Assembly: GCA_963758335.1 (NCBI GenBank)
Contig: CAVWVF010000001.1
Coordinates: 1,116,001 to 1,180,000, forward strand
Source: Roseiarcus sp963758335
GTDB taxonomy: Bacteria > Pseudomonadota > Alphaproteobacteria > Rhizobiales > Beijerinckiaceae
DNA: 64,000 nucleotides
Direction of reading: 5' to 3'
Shown: positions 18,094 to 27,133 of the stretch, piece by piece
Layout: every line of letters starts with the position of its first letter
How positions within the stretch are numbered: position 1 is the first letter of the stretch
Made by a program: the position numbers and the translations under genes
Notes under the pieces: generated by a model
Seen by the model: the letters and a program-made list of their open reading frames with translations, nothing else
What the model was told of the DNA's origin: nothing
Databases searched by the model: none

Positions 18094-18343
18094 GACGGAC
18101 ACAAGCTATTTTAGCAGGTTGACATCGCACAGTCCTGAAAAAGGACGCCTGAATGAGACGCATTATAGTCAATATGCTTAGACGGTATCTACCACATAAA
18201 TTCTTAATTGGTATTGGATTCATTGTTTATGGGTGAGATACGGTAAAGGAAAGCCACAATGTGATATTATTATTTATGATATTGTAAACAATACGCAGCT
18301 TTACTCATCGGATGCGTGGCAAATATCTCATGCATCCCATCAT
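18094..18343. other. AT-rich gene-free stretch
   Basis: About 250 bases clearly richer in A+T than anything around them, with runs such as TATTATTATTTATGATATTG. Only very short frames occur (for example 27 codons from 18153). This suggests an acquired or decaying segment between the hig module and the IS4 relic. Confidence 0.5.
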
Positions 18344-19350
18344 TTAGGCGGGGCCGAAGGTTTGTGTGAAGACGTTGTTTTGGTTTAGGAGTTCTTCGTA
18401 TTTTTCGACGAGCGGTCTTAAGCGTTGTTCGGGCATGTTGGGGATGAGATCGTAGAGCAGGCAGCCCTGGCGGAACAGCGAATGGACGCGGCGTTTGACC
18501 GTGCTGGTTCTGAGCGATCGGTCCATGCCCAGGCTTTCGCCGGTCGCGCCGAGCAGCGTCAGGAGGAGGATCGCCAAGGCGCTGAGCAGCAGCAGACGGT
18601 CGCGCCGCTGCGGATCGCCAATGCGCAGGACGCTCAGACCCATGCCGAAACGCAAATCCTTGGTGTCGCGGAACCCCGGCTCGATCGTCCACCGTTTGGC
18701 GTAGAGGGTGACGATCTGGCGTGCGCTCGCCTTTGCGTCGCTGGCGGCAAGATGCCAAGCCTCTTTCATGCCCTTGGCGTGGACGCAGACCACCGCGCCG
18801 ACCTTGTGGCGAGCGGCCGTGACTTCGGCGCCGCGCAGCATGCGCCCGTCCCCCCTTGCCGACCCACTCGGCGGCGAGGCGCGTCTGACCGTCCGCCGCG
18901 GTCACCTGAACGTTTCCACGAAAACGAATACAAAAGCCGAAACCGAGGCGGCCGAGGAATTCGAACAGCTTGACGTCGCCGAAGCCGCGATCGGCCAGGA
19001 TCGTCACGGCCACGCCCTCCGGCAGCACTTGCTTCAGGCGGGTCCGGCAGAGGTCCTCGAAGTCGTTGCGCTGGTCCTTCAGTTCGTCCTTGTCGACCGT
19101 CAGCCACAGGAGCGGCGTCGCCCGGCCGTGGCGCGTGATGAGGTTCAAGGCCAGCGTAGCCTGATTGTCGGCGTCGAAGTCGGTCCAGTCCATCGCCACG
19201 ACGATCGCCTCGCGCCGGCCCACGAATGCCCTTGCTCAACCTACGCGCCCCGGCCGAACCGGTTCGGCATCCAGAACTGGCGCATGGCTTCAACGACGGT
19301 TGGGATGTCGCGCCACGCGTCTCGGCCGAAGGACGGCGTGCTTAGATAAG
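18344..19350 (-). pseudogene. IS4-family transposase, decayed
   Basis: A broken transposase read right to left. YLSTPSFGRDAWRDIPTVV then EAMRQFWMPNRFG is interrupted by a stop near 19243. The frame that follows lacks an expected internal segment, then gives AIVVAMDWTDFD (first catalytic Asp), VTILADRGFGDVKLFEFL (second Asp) and GFCIRFRGNVQV. A further shift near 18850 leads to VTLYAKRWTIEPGFRDTKDL (catalytic Glu) and ends at 18344. At least one deletion and two frame changes are needed. I found no clear terminal repeats. Confidence 0.75.
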
Positions 19351-19649
19351 AATTCTTGGCCCTGAGAGCCCCCGAGGAGGGGAATTGAAGATCGCGAGAC
19401 GGGCGTTCACTTTGTCGCGCGTAGCTTTTTCCAGGTTTTTTGAAGTTTCACGTAGCAAGGATGTCGATTGCTTTGAGAAACGCTCCGCTCCGCGTTGATG
19501 AGGGGCGCGAATATATGGAACGTCCACTTGTTAACCTCACAGCGTCATCGCAACTTTCTCGCCTCTCGGCGGATGGCAGCGGCGCGGATCACCCGGTGGC
19601 GGGTCGAGGCGCGTCTGGTAAATTTGGCCAGTACGGATGGCCTCATGCA

Positions 19650-19784
19650 TGGCATCCGGATTGCCCGCTGCGTTACACGAGCCCGAACGCGCCCAAGAAG
19701 CGCGACGTGCTGGGGACGGCGATGTTGTCGATGTTGGCCGGGCACAAGCGCTACGCGCATATCGCGGCGCTGCGAGGCAAACAG
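19650..19784 (+). pseudogene. transposase N-terminal fragment
   Basis: The frame reads DVLGTAMLSMLAGHKRYAHI then AALRG, which resembles the N-terminal part of IS4-like transposases with an LGT..LAGQ.RYAHI..LR motif. It then runs without a stop into an unrelated conserved sequence at 19785. This is a short relic. Confidence 0.45.
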
Positions 19785-20128
19785 ATGGTGGAGGGGAAGA
19801 GCTTTCGCCTCGCCGAGGAGGTCCGCTCCATCCAGCGTCGGGCGGCTGACCGCCATGGGCGCGTCGTCACTGTTGGTCAGCTGGTCCTGTTCTCTACCGA
19901 AACCGGCGACGCCTGGCTGCTCGACCCGTCCGATCAACTCGCCGCAAGGCTGGCCCGCGACGGCGACCCGGAACCCGTCCACATCGAAGAAAATGATACT
20001 CCTTCGTCATCGATTGGAAGGGCAACTATCGCATCGAGGGACCCGCCTTCATCTATTCCGATCGCCAGACCCGGCGCGTCTCAACCATCCTCGGATACCC
20101 CACGCACCTGCTCGCGCCACCGTCCTGA
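19785..20128 (+). pseudogene. conserved hypothetical protein, frameshifted
   Basis: From ATG 19785 the frame reads VEGKSFRLAEEVRSIQRRA and VVTVGQLVLFSTETGDAWLL then DPSDQLAARLARDG. Near 20000 it shifts to FVIDWKGNYRIEGPAFIYSD and TRRVSTILGYPTHLLAPP, ending TGA 20126-20128. The halves fit a single protein of about 113 residues of unknown function that seems to recur in rhizobial genomes. No catalytic motif is seen. One lost base accounts for the break. It is fused in frame upstream to a transposase fragment. Confidence 0.45.
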
Positions 20129-20162
20129 AATTTCAAATATCTTTGGCTAGGATTATCGGCAT

Positions 20163-20440
20163 GATCCGCGCGTGGTCGGCAAAATGGCCGGACACGCAGT
20201 GTTGCCCTGGATTTACCGGGTCTTCTCGCTGATGAAGCGGTGGGGATTGGGCACGTATCACGGCCTGCGCCGCAAGCATGTCGATACATATCTCGACGAA
20301 TTCGTCTTTCGCTACAATCGCCGCTTTTACCGGCATGCGTCATTCGAAAAACTGCTCGGCCTGACGGCGCGCCACGCGCCGTCGAGCTATTGGGATATCG
20401 TTGGTCGGGCCAATCCCCGATGGGGGAGGCGACGACTAGG
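20163..20440 (+). pseudogene. IS1595-family transposase, C-terminal fragment
   Basis: VGKMAGHAVLPWIYRVFSLM, then KRWGLGTYHGLRRKHVDTYL and DEFVFRYNRRFYRHASFEKL, is the C-terminal end of the ISXO2-like transposase domain of IS1595 elements, including the last catalytic residue region. The first two thirds are missing. After about 20440 the similarity ends. Confidence 0.75.
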
Positions 20441-20766
20441 CGCGCGCCACGCCACAGAAAGACAGCGGTCGGCATGGGTCGAGATGGCGCGGGCGGTGCG
20501 CAAACCGAGGGCTAAAATCACCTGCGACGACCGGGCCGCCACTAAATATGGACGAACCTGGGACAACGCAATAAGCCTCTCAATTGTCATTCTAACAAGC
20601 CCTGGGAATGAACAGAACAAGAACATTTACGCCACATTGTCAATGCCGAAAGTGACTGATTCCCGTGGCTGTTAGAAGGGCGAGCGCGAGGAAATACGTT
20701 GATAGGCTGGACCACCGCGCACAAACCCGCGATCCCGCTCGGCCGAGAGCCGCGTTCGGGCGGGGC
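20441..20766. other. intergenic region between transposon debris and accC
   Basis: About 325 bases with no recognised gene. It marks the border between the decayed accessory region on the left and the core genes on the right. No clear terminator for accC is seen. Confidence 0.4.
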
Positions 20767-22122
20767 TTACGCCTCGATTTCCGGCTCTGTTTTCAGATAC
20801 TCTTCCAGCCAGTGAATGTCGTACTGGCCGTTCTGCACGTCGGGGTTTCGAACGAGCGCCCGAAAGAGCGGCAGCGTCGTATCAATCCCGTCGACGATGA
20901 ACTCGTCGAGCGCCCGGCGCAGACGCATCAGAGCTTCGGTGCGGGTTCGGCCGTGGACGATGAGCTTGCCGACGAGGGAATCATAGAAGGGCGGAATGAC
21001 GTAGCCCTGGTAGGCGGACGAATCGACGCGAACGCCAAGACCGCCCGGCGGATGGAAGTAGGTGATGCGGCCGGGCGAGGGAATGAAGGTGCGCGCGTTC
21101 TCGGCGTTGACGCGACATTCGATCGCTGCGCCCAGAAAACGCACCTCGTCCTGCGCGATCGACAGCGGCGAACCGGCCGCTATCTTGATCTGCTCGTTGA
21201 CGATGTCGATGCCGGTGATCATCTCCGTGACGGGATGTTCGACCTGGATGCGCGTGTTCATCTCGATGAAGTAGAACTTGCCGTCCTCGTAGAGAAACTC
21301 GACCGTCCCCGCGCCGATGTAGCCGAGTTCGGCCATCGCGCGGGCCACCACGCCGCCGATCTGTTCGCGCTGTTCGGCGTTGAGGGCCGGGGAGGGGCCC
21401 TCTTCCCACACTTTCTGGTGGCGGCGCTGCAGCGAGCAGTCGCGCTCTCCGAGATGGATGGCGCGGCCCTGTCCGTCGCCGAGCACCTGAAACTCGATGT
21501 GGCGCGGCTTGGCGAGGTATTTTTCGAGATAGAGCCTGTCGTCGCCGACGGCGTTCTTGGCTTCGATCCGCGCGGCGCCGAGCGCGTGGCCCAACTCCTC
21601 GGGGTTGGCCACGACCTTCATGCCGCGCCCTCCGCCTCCTGCCGCCGCCTTGACGATGACCGGATAGCCGATCTCTTCGGCGATCTTCAGCGCCTCCGCT
21701 TCGTCGTGCAGCGCGCCCGACGACCCGGGAACGCAGGGGATGCCGAGCCGTGTTGCGGTGCGCTTCGCCTCGATCTTGTCGCCCATGGTGCGGATATGCT
21801 CCGCCTTGGGACCGATGAAGGCGATCTCATGCTCGTCGAGGATGTCGGCGAAGCGGGCGTTCTCGGCGAGGAAACCGTAGCCGGGGTGAACGGCGTCCGC
21901 ACCGGTGATCTCGCACGCCGCCACAATGGCCGGAACGTTGAGATAGCTGTCGCGCGCCGGCGGAGGACCGATGCAGACGCTCTCGTCGGCCAGCTTCACG
22001 TGCATGGCGTCCTTGTCTGCGGTCGAATAGATCGCGACGGTCGCGATGCCGAGCTCCTTGGCGGCGCGCATGACGCGCAGCGCGATTTCGCCGCGATTCG
22101 CGATCAGGATCTTGTCAAACAT
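20767..22122 (-). CDS. accC: acetyl-CoA carboxylase, biotin carboxylase subunit
   Basis: A 451-residue ATP-grasp enzyme that carboxylates biotin on AccB using ATP and bicarbonate, the first half-reaction of malonyl-CoA synthesis. Visible in order: MFDKILIANRGEIALRVMRA (N-terminal biotin carboxylase fold), VHPGYGFLAENA, the ATP-binding loop KAAAGGGGRGMK, HIEFQVLGDGQG, RDCSLQRRHQK, EMNTRIQVEHPVTEMITGID (active-site Glu and Arg) and the C-terminal domain. Length is normal. The ATG at 22122 is chosen: a TTG three codons earlier exists, but MFDK is the conserved start. It lies 15 bases after accB in one operon. Confidence 0.97.
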   Translation of the reverse strand: MFDKILIANRGEIALRVMRAAKELGIATVAIYSTADKDAMHVKLADESVCIGPPPARDSYLNVPAIVAACEITGADAVHPGYGFLAENARFADILDEHEIAFIGPKAEHIRTMGDKIEAKRTATRLGIPCVPGSSGALHDEAEALKIAEEIGYPVIVKAAAGGGGRGMKVVANPEELGHALGAARIEAKNAVGDDRLYLEKYLAKPRHIEFQVLGDGQGRAIHLGERDCSLQRRHQKVWEEGPSPALNAEQREQIGGVVARAMAELGYIGAGTVEFLYEDGKFYFIEMNTRIQVEHPVTEMITGIDIVNEQIKIAAGSPLSIAQDEVRFLGAAIECRVNAENARTFIPSPGRITYFHPPGGLGVRVDSSAYQGYVIPPFYDSLVGKLIVHGRTRTEALMRLRRALDEFIVDGIDTTLPLFRALVRNPDVQNGQYDIHWLEEYLKTEPEIEA

Positions 22123-22137
22123 CGAGGCCAATCCGGA

Positions 22138-22632
22138 TTATTCGATCACCATCAGCGGCTGGCCGTATTCGACCGGGGCGCCGTCGGCGACGAGAATGCT
22201 GGCGATCCTTCCTGCGCGCGGCGCCACGATGTCGTTGAACGTTTTCATCGCTTCGACGAGTAGGAGCTTGTCACCCGCCTTCACCAGCGACCCGACTTCG
22301 ACGAAGGGCTTGGATTCCGGGTTCGGCCGCAGGTAGGCGGTTCCCACCATCGGCGATCTAACCGCTCCGGCCAATTCGTCCGGCGCCGGTCCGGAAGAGG
22401 CAGCGGCGGCCTCCGGCGCGGGAGGGGCGATCGCTGGAGCTTGCGCCGGCGCGGCGAAAGCCTGTCCGGGCGTCGCTCGCTGGCGGGCGAGGCGCACATG
22501 CAACTCGCCGAGGTCGATTTCGACCTCGGTCAGATCGTATTTGGCGACCACCTTGGCGAGCTGGTCGATCGCGGCGATGTCGACAAGGCGCTGAGCAGAC
22601 TCCTCGGTTCGCGGGCCGGACGGCTTCTTCAT
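22138..22632 (-). CDS. accB: acetyl-CoA carboxylase, biotin carboxyl carrier protein
   Basis: A 164-residue carrier. The N-terminal part (VVAKYDLTEVEIDLGELHVRL) is followed by an Ala/Pro-rich flexible linker (about residues 60-85) and the C-terminal biotinyl domain from RSPMVGTAYLRPNPESKPF to PLMVIE. The biotinylated Lys sits in VEAMKTFNDI. The domain contains the thumb loop characteristic of bacterial BCCP. The ATG at 22632 gives the usual family N-terminus. It is first gene of the accBC operon; no aroQ gene precedes it, unlike in some proteobacteria. Confidence 0.95.
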   Translation of the reverse strand: MKKPSGPRTEESAQRLVDIAAIDQLAKVVAKYDLTEVEIDLGELHVRLARQRATPGQAFAAPAQAPAIAPPAPEAAAASSGPAPDELAGAVRSPMVGTAYLRPNPESKPFVEVGSLVKAGDKLLLVEAMKTFNDIVAPRAGRIASILVADGAPVEYGQPLMVIE

Positions 22633-22929
22633 GGAGTTTCGCTCGGGCGGAAGGAGACGACATCGTCGGGGTTGGGCAGTCCCTATATCCCGCGCGCCCG
22701 GGCAAATAAAGGGAGGAGGGCGCGCCCTTGTAAGCGCGCGGCGACTCGTCCCACGGATCCGTCTGCGTCCGGCCAAACCCCGGAGCGGGATGAATTTAAG
22801 TCTTGTTTATTAGCCGGCGTTGGGGAAGCCGTTGGCGCATTCCTGGGCGGTGTAGGTTCCGGGGAGTTTGGCCAGCAACAGACGAAAATTGATTGTACTA
22901 TGAATCAAAAACGTGCCTGGAAACGCGCA
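22633..22929. other. accB upstream region
   Basis: About 300 bases upstream of accB hold its presumed promoter, though I cannot point to a clear -35/-10 pair. No gene is supported. The end of the stretch (from about 22880) is richer in A+T and leads into the 21-bp tandem repeats. Confidence 0.35.
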
Positions 22930-23013
22930 AAAACTTCCCTGCTCTCGTGCGAAAGCGCCCTGTTCTCGTGCAAAAGCTCCCTGTTCCGCGGAATGAAACT
23001 CCCTGTTTCTAAA
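22930..23013 (+). repeat. 21-bp tandem repeat, four units
   Basis: Four consecutive 21-nt units (22930-22950, 22951-22971, 22972-22992, 22993-23013) share a CTCCCTGTTC-like core after an A-rich start. Examples are GAAAGCGCCCTGTTCTCGTG and AAAAGCTCCCTGTTCCGCGG. The period equals seven codons, and on the + strand it reads as imperfect heptads (SALFSCK, SSLFRGM). An array of the same period but different sequence lies at 48259-48363. Confidence 0.8.
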
Positions 23014-23165
23014 CCGGGAGCGGCGGTCGGTCGACCGCCTCGGCCGATCTCCTCGGCGAGCCGGCGCCACGACGGCGCCCCGTCGGCGCCGCGCCTGTTA
23101 CGCCCGCAGGCGGCTGTGAAAATTGTCGGCCAAAATCATATTCTGTGCTATGTTTGTTCCCGAGG

Positions 23166-23370
23166 ATGGCGTTCGACAACATCGTTGACGCCCAACGCGT
23201 CCTGGCAGTCCTGGGCAAGCGTCTTGCGCGATTTGGGCTCACGCTCCATCCCGACAAGACACGCCTCGTCGATTTCCGTCCACAAATGACAGAGCGCGCG
23301 CGTCATCAGGAAACGGATGGGACCAACTTCGACTTCCTCGGCTTTACCCTGGGAGAGCGGCATGAGCAAC
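23166..23370 (+). pseudogene. group II intron reverse transcriptase fragment
   Basis: The frame reads DAQRVLAVLGKRLARFGLTL, then HPDKTRLVDFRP and TNFDFLGFTLGE. This is the segment just after the reverse transcriptase active site, up to the FDFLGF motif, of a group II intron maturase different from the one at 2082-3383. The active site, N-terminus and maturase domain are missing. Confidence 0.75.
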
Positions 23371-23745
23371 AGGCTTCATCCTTCGAAGCCCATCGCCCTC
23401 GAAAGATGCTCGGCTCACCCCCTCGCCTCGCCCTTCGAGAGGCCCGCTTCGCGGACTCCTCGGCGCGAGGCGTGGGTGCGAACAAGAGCCAACGAGCCAG
23501 CTCTTGCTCTAACCCTTTGAAAACGCTAAAAACGGCAATGGGCAGGCCTTGCAACAAGTTGGCATGAATGCGCGGTCGGCGTCCCGTCAGTTTGGCGTCG
23601 CCGCCTCGGTTTCATGGGTTTGTGGCCGCGATGACGGCGGCGGTTCAACCCGATCGCATCACGCTCTAAGTTCAAAGAGATGAATCAGGCGCGCGGCGCA
23701 CCCGCGGCCCGAAGGCTTTGGGTAACGGCTAATCCGGCGCACGCG
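23371..23745. other. repeat-rich intergenic debris
   Basis: It holds a REP-like palindromic stretch (around 23400-23480, CTCGCCCTTCGAGAGGCCCG and the matching CGGGCCTC-type arms). A 53-nt motif at 23517-23569 is shared with 42328-42380. A short frame from 23565 reads ARSASRQFGVAASVSWV, reminiscent of an IS630-type transposase N-terminal helix-turn-helix. No intact gene. Confidence 0.4.
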
Positions 23746-24009
23746 TTATGGGGAATGATGTCCGGCGTCCGGCACCCCAAGAGGCGAATAGCGCTCGTGA
23801 CGCTGACCGAAAGCCGCCGGATCGAACGCGCCTACCGCCTCGAGGGGTTCGGGGTCCGACTTCTTCTGTTCGTTCAGAATCGAACTGACCTGCCAGCGCC
23901 AAGTCGACGGGTCGGACTTCGGAAATTCGCCGCCGACCGTGCTGATCGCCGCCGCATAGCTGGCGCCGCCGCCGATCGCCATGAGAGCCAGAACCAGAGA
24001 CCTCCGCAT
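23746..24009 (-). CDS. small exported protein of unknown function
   Basis: An 87-residue protein with an N-terminal signal peptide, MRRSLVLALMAIGGGASYAA, probably cut after the Ala-rich segment. The mature part is hydrophilic (STWRWQVSSILNEQKKSDPE). The start at 24009 is well supported by GGAGG six bases upstream. No family recognised. It sits 118 bp downstream of hdaA on the same strand and may be transcribed separately. Confidence 0.6.
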   Translation of the reverse strand: MRRSLVLALMAIGGGASYAAAISTVGGEFPKSDPSTWRWQVSSILNEQKKSDPEPLEAVGAFDPAAFGQRHERYSPLGVPDAGHHSP

Positions 24010-24127
24010 CGTATCCTCCGCGTTGTCGCCGCTTCGTGGGAAGTTTAAACGCACGGACGCGGAGCAAAGCCCCGCGCGCGGCGCCTGCGTTCGTTGACCA
24101 AACGTTAACCATGGATTTGTGTCTCGG

Positions 24128-24820
24128 CTATGGCGGTTCGTCATTCGGCGCGATCTCGCGCATCACTTCGCCGGCCATGGCGCGCGTCACCCGCCGGCCC
24201 TTCGCCAGCGCCTCCCGGTCGAGCGTCGCGACAAGCCGGCGCGAGGCGCCGAGCGAGCGCTCGATTCGCGTTGCGATATAGGCGATGACGCGAGACTCGA
24301 CTTGCAACTGCCGATCGCTGAACAGCTTGAAGAGCACGGCCTCGATCAGCTCGATGTCGGGGGCCTTGAGGCGTACGACCGGCGCGAGACGCAACCGCGA
24401 AAGGATGTCCGGGATTGTCAATCCCCAGGCGTCCGGACCCTGGCGGGCGGTCAGCAGCACCCACGCCGCGGTTTGGAGAGCCGAGTTGATGAGGTGGAAC
24501 AGACGCTCCTCGGCGTCGCCCACCCGGTCGGCGTCCTCGATCAAAAGGGCGGAGCCCTGAACGGAAACTTCAGCGCTTATCTCGCCGAGGCTTTCGCCGC
24601 GAACGGTCGCGGCGTCGGCCGCGTCCGCCCAGAGGGCCGCAAGATGGCTTTTCCCGGATCCCTCCGGTCCGACCAGCAGCAACATCCGTCCCGGCCAGTC
24701 AGGCCAGCGGTCGATGGCGCTCAAAGCCTCGCGGTTCGAGGGGGCCGAAAGAAAATCCTCGCGCGCAAAGCTCGGCTGGTGCGGCCAATCGAGGGTCAGC
24801 TGGCGAGGGGGCGTCGTCAT
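24128..24820 (-). CDS. hdaA: DnaA-homologous regulator of replication initiation (HdaA)
   Basis: A 230-residue AAA+ protein resembling the ATPase part of DnaA without the DNA-binding domain IV. QLTLDWPHQPSFAREDFLSA is the N-terminal clamp-binding-type region (QLTLDW), and GPEGSGKSHLAALWADAA is Walker A. SALLIEDADRVGDAEERLFH is Walker B, followed by ILSRLRLAPVVRLKAPD and a C-terminal lid domain with RSLGASRRLVATLDREA. HdaA works with the DNA polymerase sliding clamp to convert DnaA-ATP to DnaA-ADP after initiation. It overlaps the AI-2E permease gene by an ATGA, an arrangement common in Hyphomicrobiales. Confidence 0.9.
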   Translation of the reverse strand: MTTPPRQLTLDWPHQPSFAREDFLSAPSNREALSAIDRWPDWPGRMLLLVGPEGSGKSHLAALWADAADAATVRGESLGEISAEVSVQGSALLIEDADRVGDAEERLFHLINSALQTAAWVLLTARQGPDAWGLTIPDILSRLRLAPVVRLKAPDIELIEAVLFKLFSDRQLQVESRVIAYIATRIERSLGASRRLVATLDREALAKGRRVTRAMAGEVMREIAPNDEPP

Positions 24821-25927
24821 TGTCCATCTTCGGCGGAGCTGCCGCGATAGAGCGGACTTGCGAGATAAAGGCCGATGAGGTGGCGGGCGATGACGCCCAC
24901 CGCCGCCGCGGTCGGAACCGCGATGACAAGGCCGACGAAGCCGAACAGCTGACCAAACGCCAGCAACGCGAACATCAGCCAGACGGGATGCAGACCAATC
25001 GATCCGCCGACGAGCTTCGGCGAAAACACGTTGCCTTCGAGGAACTGGCCGCTGATGACGACCGCGAGCGCCATGAACAACAGCTTCAGGCTCGGCCAAC
25101 CCTGAACGAGTGCGACGCCAATCGACAGGACCAGCGCGAGGAGCGAACCGATATAGGGCACGAAGCTCAAAAGTCCGGCGATAGACCCTATTAGGAAACC
25201 GAAATCGAGCCCGACCAGCGTCAGGCCGATCCCGTACCAAAGCCCCAGGAACAGGCAGACGAGGGATTGGCCGCGGATGAATCCGGCCAATGCCTGATTG
25301 ATCTCCGTGGCGATCGTGCGCAACGTCTCGCGATGTTCGATCGGCAGCCAGTCTGTCGATTTCTGCAATCATTCTTTCCCAATCGATCAGGATATAGAAC
25401 GCCACGACCGGCGTTATGATCAACAGGGAGAGGAAATCGAAAACCGCCGCTCCTCCCGAAACGAGCGACCTCAACGCGTTGACGAACCACTGCGCGCCTT
25501 GCGCGACAAAATCGCCGATCGACTTCTGGATTTGCGCGCTGGACAACTGTTCGCCGAGCCCGAGCGTGCCGAGCCAACCGCCTCCATATTTCTGGATGAG
25601 CGCATTGCTCTCCTCGACGGCGAGGGCCTGCAGGCGCATCGCATAGCCCGGCAGCCGCTGAGCGAAGGTCACGAGCTGGCTGCTCAGGATCGGCGCGACG
25701 ACGATCAGAATGATAATCAAGGCCGAGGCGAAAATCACGAGAATGACCAGAGCCGCCCCCAGCCGATTGAGACCGAGCTTCTCCAGCCTGCAGACCACCG
25801 GGTCGAGAAGATATCCGACCGCGATTCCGGCGGCGAAGGGCGTCACGGTCGAGCCGAGCACATGCAGGGTGTAGCCGAGGGCCGCGAACAGGACGGCCCA
25901 GAACAGGATTTGACGTTCGATGCTCAT
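24817..25927 (-). pseudogene. AI-2E/PerM-family permease, frameshifted
   Basis: Two frames together give about 370 residues. The first (start 25927) reads QILFWAVLFAALGYTLHVLG and the following helices to VVAFYILIDWERMIAEID. The second resumes at WLPIEHRETLRTIATEINQA and continues through GLLSFVPYIGSLLALVL, GNVFSPKLVGGSIGLHPVWL and the last helices, ending at 24817. The break is at about 25351 in GACAGACTGG, where one base too many is present. Members are inner-membrane proteins with about eight helices and serve as exporters of signals or ions. Both neighbours overlap this gene by ATGA, so a functional three-gene operon is expected. A sequencing error is therefore at least as likely as real loss. 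Confidence 0.85.
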
Positions 25928-26346
25928 GGCGCCGAACTCGCCTCATCTCCGCTGATGCCATTCGGCTGCAAGAGGTCCCACTTTCCGCCCCACGGATCGA
26001 CGAAGGCCGCAACCGTGCCATATCGCTCACTGCGCGGGGCTTCGAGAAACTTCACTCCGCGCGCACGCATCGCGGCATAGTCTTTCTGAAAGTCATCGGT
26101 GAGAAGAAAGTAACCGACCCGCCCGCCGGTCTGATCGCCGATTCTCGCGCGCTGCCGTTCGTCGCTGGGAACCGCGAGAACGATCTTCGCTCCGGCGCCC
26201 CGGGACGGTGCCACGACGACCCAGCGCTTTTCGGCGCCAAGGCGAACGTCCTCCAGGACGGTGAAGCCGAGCACGCCCGCAAAGAAGGCCAAGCCCTCGT
26301 CGTAGTTGGGGACAAGGAGGGAAATCGCAGAGAGGCTTCTTATCAT
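25924..26346 (-). CDS. VOC-superfamily (glyoxalase/bleomycin-resistance fold) protein
   Basis: A 140-residue protein made of one vicinal-oxygen-chelate domain. It has two beta-alpha-beta-beta-beta modules, starting ISLLVPNYDEGLAFFAGVLG and ending FVDPWGGKWDLLQPNG. Typical metal-ligand positions are not clearly His/Glu throughout, so enzymatic activity is uncertain. It overlaps the AI-2E permease gene by 4 bp and is probably in one operon with it and hdaA, after the CDP-alcohol phosphatidyltransferase (9-bp gap). Confidence 0.85.
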   Translation of the reverse strand: MIRSLSAISLLVPNYDEGLAFFAGVLGFTVLEDVRLGAEKRWVVVAPSRGAGAKIVLAVPSDERQRARIGDQTGGRVGYFLLTDDFQKDYAAMRARGVKFLEAPRSERYGTVAAFVDPWGGKWDLLQPNGISGDEASSAP

Positions 26347-26355
26347 GGTCGGCCC

Positions 26356-26907
26356 CTATCGGCTCATGTGATCGAGCCATTGGGCAATATAGACGCCACC
26401 GGAGCCGAAGGTCGTCGCGGCGACAGTCCATTCGAGAACGGTCTGGACAGGTTGCCAGCTGACACCGTAGGCGCGCGCGCCAAGCGCGAAACCGGCGAGC
26501 GCAATCTGAGCGGCGGTGTTGATCTTCGATTCCCACACCGGGCGTATCGCGACCGGCTTGTCCATCAGCCAGGAAACCATGACGGCGACGAGAATCATGA
26601 CGTCGCGCGATACGACCGCAATGGCGAGCCACGCCGGCAATCCGGCATAGATGGCCAGCGATACGTAAATGGAGATCAGAAGCGCCTTGTCCGCCAGTGG
26701 GTCGAGATAAGCCCCGAGTTCCGTGCGAAGATCGAAGTTCTTGGCGATAAAGCCGTCAAGCGCATCGGAAATGCCAGCAAGAAGGAAGATCATGAACGCC
26801 GGCATGAAGCGTTGCGAGATGATCATCGAAATCGCCAACGGCGTCATCAGCATCCTTGCCAACGTAATCAGATTAGGAATATTGCTCAGAACCCGAGAGA
26901 TATTCAT
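26356..26907 (-). CDS. CDP-alcohol phosphatidyltransferase family protein
   Basis: A 183-residue inner-membrane enzyme with about five hydrophobic helices. The family motif appears as DALDGFIAK, then LGAYLDPLADKAL: D-x2-D-G-x2-A, here followed by Lys instead of the usual Arg, then G-x3-D-x3-D. The Asp residues bind metal and CDP-diacylglycerol. Likely products are phosphatidylglycerophosphate or cardiolipin, but the acceptor cannot be read from the sequence. The ATG at 26907 fits the N-terminus NISRVLSNIPNLITLARM seen in PgsA-like proteins. Divergent from purM; the 226-bp gap holds both promoters. Confidence 0.88.
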   Translation of the reverse strand: MNISRVLSNIPNLITLARMLMTPLAISMIISQRFMPAFMIFLLAGISDALDGFIAKNFDLRTELGAYLDPLADKALLISIYVSLAIYAGLPAWLAIAVVSRDVMILVAVMVSWLMDKPVAIRPVWESKINTAAQIALAGFALGARAYGVSWQPVQTVLEWTVAATTFGSGGVYIAQWLDHMSR

Positions 26908-27133
26908 TAAATGCTGGCGTCCCCAGATCGCGATTCGGTCAGGTCGATCGAAGATCGTCCCCGCAGGACCGCCCCCTCTCGCCGGCGCGCCGCTCGGTTT
27001 CAGGCGCTCCGCGGCGCTCTTCGGCGGCACGCTAACATGATCGAACGGGCCTTGGGAAACCTGTGCCGCCCCCAACTCTTGCGCGAGCCATGACGAGTGA
27101 TTACCCCGTTTTCAATCTCCCCCTGGAGCGCCG

